Below, in pieces: positions 53,406-63,191 of a stretch of DNA of 64,000 nucleotides; the stretch's first letter is position 1; every line of letters begins with the position of its first letter. The translations under genes and the position numbers were made by a program. Under the pieces are notes generated by a model. The model was not told where the DNA came from. It ran no database searches and worked only from the letters and a program-made list of their open reading frames with translations. Source of the stretch: Mesorhizobium loti (GTDB lineage Bacteria > Pseudomonadota > Alphaproteobacteria > Rhizobiales > Rhizobiaceae); the NCBI GenBank assembly GCA_014189435.1, contig CP050295.1, positions 62,001 to 126,000 on the forward strand. The letters are read 5' to 3'.

Positions 53406-53956
53406 GTGGAAAGCGAGAAATCTTCGTTTCGGTCGATGTGGAAACGGCCGGCCCCATCCCCGGCGAGTTCAGCCTTCTATCGATCGGTGCCTGCGAGGTG
53501 TTCGCCCCAACGAACACGTTTGCTTGCGAACTGAAGCCGATCAATCGCAATGCAGATCCTAAGGCTCTTGAGGTGTCGGGCCTTTCTTTGGACGAACTCG
53601 CCCGAGCAGGATTGGACCCCTCGGAGGCAATGCGACGCTTCACGGACTGGCTGGCGATGGCGGCGGGTGTCGACGGAAGTGTCGTCTTTGTTGGGTTCAA
53701 TGCCCCTTTCGATTGGTCGTTCGTGAACTACTATTTCCATCGCTTTGGCGGAGGAAATCCGTTCGGATTCACAGCGCTCGACATCAAGGCCATGTATATG
53801 GGGGCGACCGGTTGCAACTGGGCAGACACGCGATCGAGCAAAATCGCGAAGGCTTTAAGGCCTCGCTTGGAAGGAGATCATGATGCTCTACATGACGCAC
53901 AGTACCAGGCAGAGCTATTCCGTCTGATCCAATCTCAATTGATGCAGCATCGGTAG
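53402..53956 (+). CDS. DEDDh 3'-5' exonuclease, last gene of the CBASS operon
   Basis: 184 residues with all DEDDh motifs: [20 protein letters not shown] (D-x-E), [18 protein letters not shown] (second Asp) and [13 protein letters not shown] (His and last Asp). It is like RNase T/oligoribonuclease-type exonucleases. The ATG overlaps the effector stop by four bases, so it belongs to the operon. Exonucleases of this kind are found as accessory genes in some CBASS loci; it could degrade the signal, RNA or DNA. Confidence 0.85.
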   Translation: MSGKREIFVSVDVETAGPIPGEFSLLSIGACEVFAPTNTFACELKPINRNADPKALEVSGLSLDELARAGLDPSEAMRRFTDWLAMAAGVDGSVVFVGFNAPFDWSFVNYYFHRFGGGNPFGFTALDIKAMYMGATGCNWADTRSSKIAKALRPRLEGDHDALHDAQYQAELFRLIQSQLMQHR

Positions 53957-53984
53957 AATAGCCCGCCTTCGAGCTACCTGCTAG

Positions 53985-55600
53985 CCCGAAAAATTCACGG
54001 CGGGTTGGCGGATGTGGCGCAAGCCGTTGAAATGACGTAGGATTTGGTTGCTAAAGCCGATCCGAATCATTTCCCGGAGACCACACCCGCCATGAATGAT
54101 CTTACCCTGCCGCTGAGCGGTTTGTCATCAGTGGGCGGCAAGTCCGTCATCGCTCGTTTCGACGGGGCATGTTGTCCTCCAACTGTGGCGTTCTGGCTCT
54201 GGCCGAGGTGGAAAACGACTGCGGGTGGCCGACCGTCTGGCGCGTTGCATCGATGATCCGCGCTGCCCGGACCAGGTCGTCCACAGCCTGGCGGACATGA
54301 TCGGCTTTCGCATTAAGATGATCGCCGCCGGCTATGAGGATGGCAATGACGCCAACCGGCTGCGCTCCGATCCGGTCTTCAAGATGGCCCAGGATGCGCT
54401 GCCGTCGGGTCGGGATCTGGCCTCCCAGTCGACGATCTGCCGGCTGGAGAACCTGCCCGGCGTGCGGGAGCTGGTCGCGATGGGGCGGGCGATGGTCGAT
54501 CTCTATTGCGCTTCCTTCCGGCAGGTGCCGAAGCGGATTGTGCTCGACATCGACGACACGTTTGACGCCGTACATGGCGGCCAGCAATTGCGCCTGTTCA
54601 ACGCGCATTACGACGAATACGGCTTCCAGCCGATCGTAGTGTTCGACGGTGCGGGCCGGTTCGTCAGCGCGATCCTGCGACCGGCCAGGCGGCCGAGCGG
54701 GGCTGAGATCTGCCCCCACCTGCGCCGCCTCGTGCGGGCGATCCGGAGCAACTGGCCGAACATCCGGATCCTGATCCGGGCCGACGGCCACTATTGCAGC
54801 CCGCAGATCATCGACTGGTGCCGCTCCAACGATGTCGACTTCATCCTCGGCGTAGCGCCCACCACGACCCTGCGCAAGCATGTCGCGGACCTGGAAGCCC
54901 GCACGACGGCGCGCTTTGAAGCGTCACCGAAGACGAACAAGGTCCGCAGATTCAAGGAGTTCCTGGATGGGGCCGCCAGCTGGAGCCGCGTCGAGCGCAT
55001 CATCGCGCGGGTCGAGGTCGGCGCCCAAGGTGCTGACACCCGCTTCATCGTCACCAACCTCGCCGGTGGAAAGGCCAAGGCGCTCTACGCGGATCTTTAC
55101 TGCCGGCGCGGCGCGGCCGAGAACCACATCAAGTCCTGGAAGACGCATCTCGCCGCCGACCGAACGTCCTGCACAAGAGCGACGGCCAACCAGTTCCGGC
55201 TCTTCCTGCATGCCGGCGCCTACTGGCTGATGTGGAGCCTGCGCGCTGCGATGCCGAAACGCTCGAGCTTTGCCGTCGCCCAATTCGACACGCTGCGATT
55301 GCGCCTCATCAAAATCGCCGCGCGGGTGGTCGAGATGAAAACGCAAATCCGCCTGCACCTGCCGACATCCTGCCCCGACCAGCGTATCCTGCGCATCGTC
55401 CTCGATCGCATCCCCCAACTCGCGACATAACGATGGGGCGCAGACGCCCCGAAACGAACCCGCCGACCGCAACCTGCAAACCCCACCTGCCATCACGACG
55501 GATCACCGCCGGCGCCTGACGAGGCTCGCGGAAAAGCGCCCAACAGCGGCCACATCGCCGCTTCAGGCCGCCAAAACCTCATCGCCGTGCATCAAGGCGG
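53985..55600 (+). mobile_element. IS1380 family element, copy 2
   Basis: Same element as 9555-11173 in the opposite orientation, between CTAG copies at 53981-53984 and 55601-55604. The right CTAG contains the stop codon of the alkylsulfatase gene. Its transposase has two single-base deletions. Confidence 0.85.
54094..55430 (+). pseudogene. IS1380 transposase, frameshifted near the N-terminus
   Basis: Starts [20 protein letters not shown] as in copy 1. Compared with copy 1, one G or C is missing at about 54163 (GACGGGGCATG) and another at about 54217 (GAAAACGACTG), so residues 25-43 are out of frame; from [20 protein letters not shown] on it is intact to the end. The catalytic residues are preserved but not in one reading frame with the start. 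Confidence 0.8.
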
Positions 55601-56947
55601 CTAGTTGCTTTTCTTCGACAGGTACTGCGCCGAGGTCAAATAGTAATTCCGGGCCGTGGCATTGATCTGGCGTTCGCCCAGTTCGGTCAGCGCCCGGGCC
55701 TTGAGTTCCTTTGCCGCCCCGTGTTCAGGGTCGAGGGCCAGCACATAATCGACTAGTTCGGCCGCCCACTGGAACTCCTTGGCCTCGACCGCTTCATTGG
55801 CTCGATCGAGCATCTTCGCTGGTCCACCGGCTAGCTTGAGCATCTTGCGGGCGCGCTCGGTAGGAGGCAGCGGGTATAAACTGGTCGCGTTGCCATCGAA
55901 CCATCCCACATAGTCGGCGTAGATACCCCGTACGGCCCAAGCCACGCTGCCATAGTATTCCTGAAGGTAGGGGCTGTTTGCGAGTTCGGTAGGAAGCTTT
56001 ACCTCCTGGACAAGTTCGTCCGGTGTCTTGCCCTGCTTGATGCCTGCGAGGGCCTGGTCGAGGACGGTCTTGATCCCGTCCCGGTAGTCTGTGAGTGCCT
56101 TACGCACCTTGTCCTTCCCGAGGATTGGACGCATATGCCCCTGCACCATGTAGGTGGCCTCCAAGGTAAGCATCTTGTCGAGGCTGGCGATCCACTTCTC
56201 CGGCGACCTCAGTTTAAGGCCGCGGATCGGTGAGAGATTCGGGTAGGATTTCAAGAAATCGTCGCCTGGAATGAGCACGCCCTTTGCCGCCAGCCAGATA
56301 GCCGTGTTCTCGGGAGATTCGCCCGGCGTATGGATAAGCTGCATCTCGGCGCCCGCCACCTCAATCGTCAAGCTCTCGCCGCTGAAGGTGCGCGTCGGAG
56401 GCAGGTAGCCTTCCCGCGTGTGCGGCGTCACCCGACCGTATTCGAGTTGGGTGCCGGCATTGATGAACAGTTCGTCGGGCAGCTTTGTGCCAAATGCATC
56501 GCCGCCGTCGCGCTGGCCTCTGCCGAGCTCTGGACCGGCTTCCACCAGCGTCTGGTGACTATAGATTTCGGGGTTGTCATTTCCGGAAAACACATTCGCG
56601 CCGCCGGAATGGTCGGGGTGATTGTGCGTGTAGAGAATTGCTCGCACGGGCCGCACCAGGCGATCCCCGAATGCACCTATGATGGCCTTCGCGTCGACAG
56701 GGTTTGCGGACGTATCGACAATGATCGAGCCATTGTCGCCCTGGATAAGCGTGACATTGCTCGCCGAATAGCCGACGGCCGCAAAGACGCCGTCGGTGAT
56801 TTGAATGACTTCCTTCCTGAACTCGGCGGAACTCGCGCGGAGTTGCTCACGGCCGGCAAAATCGTCTGCGTAGGCGGGCGCCGATTGATCTAGAGCCGAT
56901 CCATAATCGAGCAGAACATCGGCGTGGCGACCGCCGTGTCGAACCAT
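55601..56947 (-). CDS. MBL-fold alkylsulfatase (SdsA-like)
   Basis: 448 residues. The zinc site is ILYTHNHPDHSGGANVFSG (HxHxDH), preceded by GVFAAVGYSASNVTLIQGDN and followed by IHTPGESPENTAIWLAAKGV and MVQGHMRPILGK. A dimerisation domain of alkylsulfatases follows (ALAGIKQGKTPDELVQEVKL, AVRGIYADYVGWFDGN, ALDPEHGAAKELKARAL). It hydrolyses alkyl sulfates. The sterol-carrier-like C-terminal domain of SdsA1 is lacking; the frame ends LSKKSN at the TAG made by the IS target site, so it may be truncated. No clear signal peptide. Confidence 0.82.
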   Translation of the reverse strand: MVRHGGRHADVLLDYGSALDQSAPAYADDFAGREQLRASSAEFRKEVIQITDGVFAAVGYSASNVTLIQGDNGSIIVDTSANPVDAKAIIGAFGDRLVRPVRAILYTHNHPDHSGGANVFSGNDNPEIYSHQTLVEAGPELGRGQRDGGDAFGTKLPDELFINAGTQLEYGRVTPHTREGYLPPTRTFSGESLTIEVAGAEMQLIHTPGESPENTAIWLAAKGVLIPGDDFLKSYPNLSPIRGLKLRSPEKWIASLDKMLTLEATYMVQGHMRPILGKDKVRKALTDYRDGIKTVLDQALAGIKQGKTPDELVQEVKLPTELANSPYLQEYYGSVAWAVRGIYADYVGWFDGNATSLYPLPPTERARKMLKLAGGPAKMLDRANEAVEAKEFQWAAELVDYVLALDPEHGAAKELKARALTELGERQINATARNYYLTSAQYLSKKSN

Positions 56948-57021
56948 GTCGCCATCATCGTCAGCGGCGGAGTATTTATGGTGGAGGTGCGAGGATTAGC
57001 TATGGTGGTTAGGCTGGGCGC

Positions 57022-57290
57022 TCAGCCATGCTTGCCCCCGAGATAGTTTTCCTGGACCTCGGATCGGCTTCGATCTCTTGCGGCGTGCCTTCCTTGAACA
57101 GGCGGCCATTGTGCATCATCGAGACATATTCCGACATACGCAGCGCGACATCCAGATCGTGCTCGATGATGATGTAGCCGATATGCTTCGGCGGCGCGTT
57201 GAGGATCGCGACGAGGTCGCGGCGCTCGGTCGGCGAAAGGCCGGCCGTGGGCTCGTCGAACAGGATGAAGCGCGGTGCGCCTGTCTGGAA
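57022..57290 (-). pseudogene. ABC transporter ATPase (LivG/LivF-type), C-terminal fragment
   Basis: FILFDEPTAGLSPTERRDLV (Walker B and D-loop), HIGYIIIEHDLDVALRMSEY (H-switch) and SMMHNGRLFKEGTPQEIEAD are from the C-terminal 90 residues of a branched-chain amino acid type ABC ATPase. A frameshift near 57055 precedes the normal ending VQENYLGGKHG. The N-terminal two thirds are missing. Confidence 0.75.
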
Positions 57291-57718
57291 ACGCGCCGGA
57301 CCCTACGACCTACTCCCAGGGCTGCCAGCTGATCGCATGAACGAGGCGGTCGTGCAGTTCGTGCATGAGCGGCGGTCAACTGGCCAATCTACGATCCGGC
57401 GAGGCGGACGACCGCTCTGATCGGCGAACGGCTTGTGCTGTCGGAAGACCCCGGCAGGATAATGTTCGGGCTGCTCGACGGGCAACGCATCAGTCGACAA
57501 GGCACGAAACGGCGGCGAAAGGTGCTGCCATGACGGGTCGGAATCGCCTTGCGCGCAACCGAACGCCCGGGTGCAGCGTGTTGGCGCCGCGACAGTTCGC
57601 TTGACGAATATGACCCGCGCGGAGGGCTGCACGAGCGCGGTCCTGAGACAGTCCAGCCGCCGCTCCAATAAAAGGCGGCGGCTCGACCTGGGTGATTCAG
57701 CTGGGAATCGTGGCTTAC
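57291..57718. other. No supportable gene
   Basis: About 430 bases between the ABC fragment and matC. Open frames on both strands show no recognisable product; the breakpoint that truncated the ABC gene lies at its left edge. Confidence 0.4.
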
Positions 57719-59064
57719 TCAGACCAGTCCTGAGACCACGAAGACCAGGGCGATGATAGGTCCGATGATGGCGATGAGCGCGCTGTAGATCAGCAATGTC
57801 CGCAACACGCTGTCGCGCTCGGATTCTTGCGCGTTGGCGACGACAATGGCGCCGTTTGTGGAGAACGGGCTGGTGTCGACGATGGTCGTTGAAATGGCGA
57901 TTGCCGCAACGACGCCGATGGCGCTGATGTGGCCCTGCAGCAAGAACGGAACGGCGAGCGGAATGATGGCGCCGAGCAAGGCGGTGGACGAGGCGAACGC
58001 CGATACGATCGCGCCGGTGAAGCAGAGGAGGAGTGCAACCAGCAGCGGCATACCGAGGCTCGAGATGCCTTTCGCGACGTAGTCGATCGTACCGATCTTC
58101 TCCATGAGGCCGACATAGGTGATGATGCCGGCGATCAGCAGCACTGTCGACCAGCTGACCTTGTCGATCGCTGCCTTCTGGGTCTTCGGTGAGAGGAGCG
58201 CCAGTGCGACGGCCACCGTGATCGCCACCAGCCCGACATTGAATTTGAAGACGAGTGCGCCGACCGCGAGTGCCGTAAGGCCAATCAAAGTCGTCAACCT
58301 TTCCGTAGTCAGGCTGGAAAGCGCCGACACATTTTTCGTCTGCTCCTCAAAGACGCGATGGCTGATTGGCACAGCCGGCGTGCCGCCGTGGCCGATGATT
58401 GGCTGCGTCACGCCCTCAGGGTGGAGGTCGGGCAGTGGGCCTAATACGATCGAATGCTTACGCAACACCTTCGAGCCGCCGAAGACGAAGAAGACGAGGA
58501 CGGCGATGGCCAGGTTGAAGAAGAAGCTGGAGAGGAACAGTGATGTCGGTGCGAACGGCAACCCCGCCTTCTCGACTATCTGGTTGGTGATGCCACCATA
58601 GACGCTGATCGGAGAAAAGCCCCCGCCTGTGCACCGTGAATAACCATCAATCCCATCATGACCGGATTGATGCGATACTGGAACGCAAAACCCAGCGCCA
58701 CCGGGGCCAAGATGGCGACGGCTGCAGGTCCGAGGCCACCGAAGCCGGTGATGACAGCGGCGACCAGGAACATGACCCAGGGAATCCACGCCACATGTCC
58801 GCGCACCAGTTTGACTGCGCCCTCGACCAGCCAATCGATGGTGCCATTGATCTGGGCGATGGCGAACAGATAGGTAATGCCGACCAATGTCAGGAAGAGG
58901 TCGCTCGGGAAGCCGGCGAATATTTCCGCCGGCTTCATAGCCATGATGAGGGAGCCGACCACAAAGGCGCAGGCGAAGGCGAGTGCGCCCATATTGATCG
59001 GCTGAATGGTTGCGATCACGAACATGCCAACCAGCAGGGCGATCGACAGAATCTGTATGTTCAT
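57719..59064 (-). pseudogene. matC: MatC malonate/dicarboxylate carrier, one frameshift
   Basis: Starts MNIQILSIALLVGMFVIATI (ATG 59064, AGGAAG upstream) and runs through VFVVGSLIMAMKPAEIFAGF and GGLGPAAVAILAPVALGFAF to VIHGAQAG. One missing G at about 58620 (run of five Gs where six are needed) shifts the frame, after which FSPISVYGGITNQIVEKAGL continues to the end FVVSGLV. About 448 residues if repaired. MatC brings malonate into the cell for MatB and MatA. It is last in matA-matB-matC. Confidence 0.8.
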
Positions 59065-59172
59065 AGCTTCCTCCCTCGGGAACCGCATTCAGGCGCCCGT
59101 TCTCATTTCCATCGGTTAGTAGATCGGCCTGCGTCGGTCTCGCTCCCAAGCACCAACGCGGGTCGTGGCCTC

Positions 59173-60692
59173 CTATGAGGCGGGCATGTAAAGGTCGCTG
59201 TACCGGTCGCGCAGAAGGTTCTTCTGCACCTTTCCCATGGTGTTGCGCGGAAGGTCCTCGACGAAGATGACCCGTTTCGGCTGCTTGTAGCGCGCGAGGC
59301 GGGCGTGCAGCGCGTTGAGCACGGCCTTTTCGTCCAGCCGGGTGCCGGGCTCGAGGACCACTATCGCCGTCACGCCCTCACCGAAGTCGGGGTGCGCAAC
59401 GCCGATCACCGCGCTCTCGGCGACGCCGTCGAGCTGGTCGATCTCGTTCTCGACCTCCTTCGGATAGATGTTGTAGCCGCCGGAAATCACCAGGTCCTTG
59501 CCGCGTCCGACGATGTGGACATAGCCCGCCTCATCGATCTTGCCGAGGTCGCCGCTGATGAAATGACCGTCCCTGCTGAACTCCGCCGCCGTCTTTTCCG
59601 GCATCCGCCAGTAGCCTTTGAAAACGTTCGGCCCTTGATCTCGATCATGCCGGTTTCGCCTGGTCCAAGCGCCTCGCCCGTGGCTGGATCGGTGACCTTC
59701 ACCGACACGCCTGGGAGTGGAAGGCCGACTGTCCCGGCCCTTCGCTCGCCTTCATAAGGGTTTGAGGTATTCATGTTGGTCTCGGTCATCCCGTAGCGCT
59801 CGAGGATGGCGTGACCGGTGCGCTGCTCGAATGCGGCGTGTGTTTCGGCAAGCAGCGGCGCCGAGCCTGATATGAAAAGCCGCATATTGGCAACGGCGTC
59901 ACGGTTAAGGCCCTCGTGCTGAAGCAGCCGCACATAGAACGTCGGCACGCCCATCATCAGCGTCGCGCGCGACATCAGAGGAAGGATTTCTTCCGGCTCG
60001 AACTTTGGCAGCAGAAACATCGAGGCGCCCGCGATGAGCGTGATATTGGTCGCCACGAAGAGCCCATGCGTGTGAAAGATCGGCAGCGCGTGGATCAGCC
60101 GGTCGGCTGTCGTCACGCACCAGCACTCGCGCAACGCAAGCGCATTGGACAACAGGTTGTCGTGCGTCAGCATTGCGCCCTTGGAACGGCCGGTGGTCCC
60201 CGATGTGTAGAGGATCGCAGCGAGATCGTCAGGCGCGCGCGCGGCGTCGAAGAAGTCGACAGACTCCTCCCTTGCCAACTCCATCAGCGATCCAGCGCCG
60301 TCGGCATCGAGTGTTTCGACGATTGCGCCGTGGCGATGCGCGATCTTTTCGACTTCAGCCCGAGCCCTTGATGAGACGACGACCAGCCGCGGTTCGGCGT
60401 CACCGATAAAATAATCGAGTTCGGCCAACGTGTAAGCGGTGTTCAATGGCAAATAGACCGCCCCGCAACGCAAGCATGCAAGGTAGAGCATCAGAGCCAG
60501 CGGGCTCTTGTCCACCTGGACTGCGACTCGGTCGCCAGGGCGAACACCAAGCACGTCGACCGTGCTGGCGATCTGTCCGGAGAGCCGCAGCGCATCTCCA
60601 TAGGTCCAATGCCGACCATCGATGGTCTCGATGAAAATGGACTCGCCTGACTTGGCGGATGCTCGCATGGCGTCGAACAGGTGATTGCTCAT
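59173..60692 (-). pseudogene. matB: MatB malonyl-CoA synthetase, one frameshift
   Basis: MatB ligates malonate to CoA with ATP. The N-terminal part is intact: AAILYTSGTTGRSKGAMLTH (P-loop), MRLFISGSAPLLAETH, YGMTETNMNTSNPYEGERRA. At about 59633 one base is missing (GGGCCG for GGGCCCG); the C-terminal part then reads VFKGYWRMPEKTAAEF, DGHFISGDLGKIDEAGYVHI, GGYNIYPKEVENEID and LPRNTMGKVQKNLLRDRY with the catalytic Lys. It begins 22 bases after matA. Confidence 0.85.
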
Positions 60693-60713
60693 TGAACTCC
60701 TCCCAATTGCTTA

Positions 60714-62108
60714 TTAGGTTTTCTGTATTTTGGTACGGCGTCGATGAACCGGGGCGCCGAGACTGACGTCGGCCGATTCGGTCTCCGCCAGTTTCATCAC
60801 CTCCGGCGAAGCCGCGACCTCGCCATGTTGCGCCAAGGCTTCATGGTTCGCTTCGATGTCGTCCAACTTGTAAAGGTAATTGACCATCAAGCCGTGGGAC
60901 TGCCGCATCGCCTTGGCGGAGTGATCGGCGAGGAAGTTCAACCGTTCGAGGCGAGCGCCGTTGCCCAAATGAAAACGCGCCACAGGATCGACCGGCCGTC
61001 TGCCGGCGGCACGTTCCTTCACGAAATAGCGTGCAGCGAGTGGGAGGAGTACACCTTCGACGGCCCGCGCCTTCTGTGGATCATTCGCCCAGCTCGGATC
61101 GTCCAGCAGGTCGAGCGTCTTGATCGCCTGGTCACCGAGGCGCGAATCGGTCGCCTTGCGCAGTTTTGCCAGCCAGCCGGCGAAAGCAGGAGCCGGCGAC
61201 AGCGTCACGAAGGTCTTCAGACTTGGAAGCTCGCGGCGCAAATCCTCGACCACCTGCTTGATGAGAAAATTCCCGAAAGAGATGCCGCGCAGTCCGTCCT
61301 GGCAGTTGGAAATCGAATAGAAGACAGCGGTGGTGGCGTCCTGGGCCGTGATCGGGGAACGGTTCTCGTCGAGCACATCCGCGATGGCGGAGGGAATCGC
61401 CTTGGTCAACGCAACCTCGACGAAGATCAGCGGATCGTCTGCGAGACGCGGGTGGAAGAACGCAAAGCACCTGCGGTCGGCAGGAGCCAGTCTCCGTCGC
61501 AGTTCCTCCCAGCCGGCGATTTCGTGCACAGCCTCGTATTTGATGATCTTCTCAAGGATGTCGGCTGGCGTCGACCAGTCGATCGGACGCAGGGTCAGAA
61601 AGCCGCGGTTGAACCATGAGCCGAACAGGTGCGCGAAGTCGGCATCGACGGCGCGAAACGGTTCCGTCGCATCCTTCATGGCTAGCAGGCGCTCGCGCAT
61701 CTCCACCAGTCTTGCCGTACCTTTGGGGGCAAGGTTGAGCCTGCGCACCAGTTCCTGGCGACGCGGCTCGGCGGCTTGATGCAGTTCGATGACGGCATCC
61801 GAACTCCTGTCGCTGCGGTAGCGCTCGATGGCTTTGTCAAGCTTGGCGATGTCTGGGCCGAACTGTTCGTGCAGCATACGCACGAAGTCTTGCTGACCGG
61901 CCGCGTCCAGTTGCGCCCAGCGCTGATGGATCTCGGCGGCCAATGCCATGCCCGAGGCTTCGCCCCGGCTCGACAGCAGCATGTCGCAGAGTTTTTCGAT
62001 ATTGGTCTCAGCTGGGACCGGCCCGCTGCGCGCGCCTACCGCAAGCAGCCTACGGCCGCGATCGGTGATGCTTTGCACCATATCGCTGAAGAACGAGATG
62101 CCTTCCAT
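60714..62108 (-). CDS. matA: Malonyl-CoA decarboxylase MatA
   Basis: 464 residues, full length. It converts malonyl-CoA to acetyl-CoA and CO2. Family segments: ERYRSDRSSDAVIELHQAAE, LFGSWFNRGFLTLRPIDWST, HEIAGWEELRRRL, CFAFFHPRLADDPLIFVEVA, TAVFYSISNCQDGLRGISFG and FVTLSPAPAFAGWL, which carries the catalytic Ser region, plus ARFHLGNGARLERLNFLADH. ATG 62108 (MEGISFFSDMV) was chosen. It is first in the mat operon, controlled from the MatR site upstream. Confidence 0.92.
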   Translation of the reverse strand: MEGISFFSDMVQSITDRGRRLLAVGARSGPVPAETNIEKLCDMLLSSRGEASGMALAAEIHQRWAQLDAAGQQDFVRMLHEQFGPDIAKLDKAIERYRSDRSSDAVIELHQAAEPRRQELVRRLNLAPKGTARLVEMRERLLAMKDATEPFRAVDADFAHLFGSWFNRGFLTLRPIDWSTPADILEKIIKYEAVHEIAGWEELRRRLAPADRRCFAFFHPRLADDPLIFVEVALTKAIPSAIADVLDENRSPITAQDATTAVFYSISNCQDGLRGISFGNFLIKQVVEDLRRELPSLKTFVTLSPAPAFAGWLAKLRKATDSRLGDQAIKTLDLLDDPSWANDPQKARAVEGVLLPLAARYFVKERAAGRRPVDPVARFHLGNGARLERLNFLADHSAKAMRQSHGLMVNYLYKLDDIEANHEALAQHGEVAASPEVMKLAETESADVSLGAPVHRRRTKIQKT

Positions 62109-62238
62109 GTCGGAGTCCCCCTGGCAACGTCGAATCGGCACAAATAGGGCCGTCCGCGCGCTCTCGATGCTTGCTGTTGCTCGGATGCGTTCGCCCAATT
62201 GTGTGCGACTTGCCTAATGTGGTATGGTTCCTAAACAT

Positions 62239-62273
62239 TCTTGTGCGCAAAGTCAAGCATCTTGCATACAAGA
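62239..62273. promoter_or_regulatory. MatR operators
   Basis: TCTTGCATACAAGA at 62260-62273 is a near-perfect palindrome and close to the TCTTGTATACAAGA site I recall for MatR of Rhizobium. A weaker version, TCTTGTGCGCAAAG, lies at 62239-62252. Both are in the 195-base gap between divergent matA and matR, so MatR can control both sides. Confidence 0.65.
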
Positions 62274-62303
62274 ATTGACCTCTTGCATTGAAAGGGCCCA
62301 AAG

Positions 62304-62954
62304 ATGTCGGAGAATGTCGTTCAACGCCTGCGAGACGAGATCGAAAACAGCATAATCTCGAACGACTTCGCCCCCGGTGCGCGGCTAGACGAGGTGCAAT
62401 TGGCCACACGCTTCGGCGTGTCGAGAACGCCGGTGCGCGAGGCGCTGATGCAGTTGAATGCGATCGGGCTGGTGGAGATCCGGCCGCGCCGGGGTGCCGT
62501 GGTGATCGATCCGGGACCGCACCGCATTTTCGAAATGTTCGAGGTGATGGCGGAACTTGAGGGTCTGGCCGGTTCGCTGGCCGCGCGACGGTTCACCGAT
62601 GCCGATCGCACAACCATCTTGGCCGCGCATGCAGACTGCGAGCGTTCGTCCTCTGCTGGCGACAGCGACCTCTACTACTACGACAATGAACGCTTTCACA
62701 AAGCTATCTATGCTGCCAGCCACAGCGGTTTCCTCGCCGAGCAGTGCGTCGCACTGCATCGCCGTCTGCAGCCTTACAGGCGTCTCCAGCTTCGCGTGCG
62801 CAACCGCGTTGCCACCTCGTTCGCCGAGCATGGCGCGATCGTGGAAGCAATCCTAGCCGGCGACGCGGAGCGGGCGCGCACGCTCCTGCGCCAGCATGTC
62901 AGTATCCAGGGCGAACGTTTCAGCGATCTTGTAGCGACGCTGGCGAGCAGATAG
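62304..62954 (+). CDS. matR: MatR, GntR/FadR-type malonate regulator
   Basis: 216 residues. The winged HTH is ARLDEVQLATRFGVSRTPVR with EALMQLNAIGLVEIRPRRGA; the FCD ligand domain has MAELEGLAGSLAARR, YYDNERFHKAIYAASHSGF and a final HGAIVEAILAGDAERARTLL. It represses the mat operon until malonate binds. It is divergent from matA, as in other rhizobial mat loci. Confidence 0.9.
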   Translation: MSENVVQRLRDEIENSIISNDFAPGARLDEVQLATRFGVSRTPVREALMQLNAIGLVEIRPRRGAVVIDPGPHRIFEMFEVMAELEGLAGSLAARRFTDADRTTILAAHADCERSSSAGDSDLYYYDNERFHKAIYAASHSGFLAEQCVALHRRLQPYRRLQLRVRNRVATSFAEHGAIVEAILAGDAERARTLLRQHVSIQGERFSDLVATLASR

Positions 62955-62980
62955 TCGATCGTCCGGTGGTTCCACTGTGC

Positions 62981-63012
62981 TGTCCAGAATTATCTGTCGT
63001 TGTCCGGAATTA
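62981..63012. repeat. Direct repeat TGTCC(A/G)GAATTA, possible transposon end
   Basis: Two copies, 62981-62992 and 63001-63012, spaced by 20 bases, just after matR and before the MuB-like gene. Tn7/Tn5053/Mu-like elements have such repeated transposase sites at their ends, so this may mark the left end of the element that carries the ATPase. Confidence 0.4.
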
Positions 63013-63191
63013 AGCCGGGCTTCGGAGGTCGTGCGCGGTACTGTGCGCACCATGGCAAACCGTGGGTCTACGCAGGCGGCCTTGCGGCTGCCGGTCGCCC
63101 GCATGCAACCATGGATGGCTGATTGAGATTGGAACCTGGTCATCTCCGAACCGCTGCCCGGCGGCTCGTATCTCAAGTGTCTCTCAGTATT

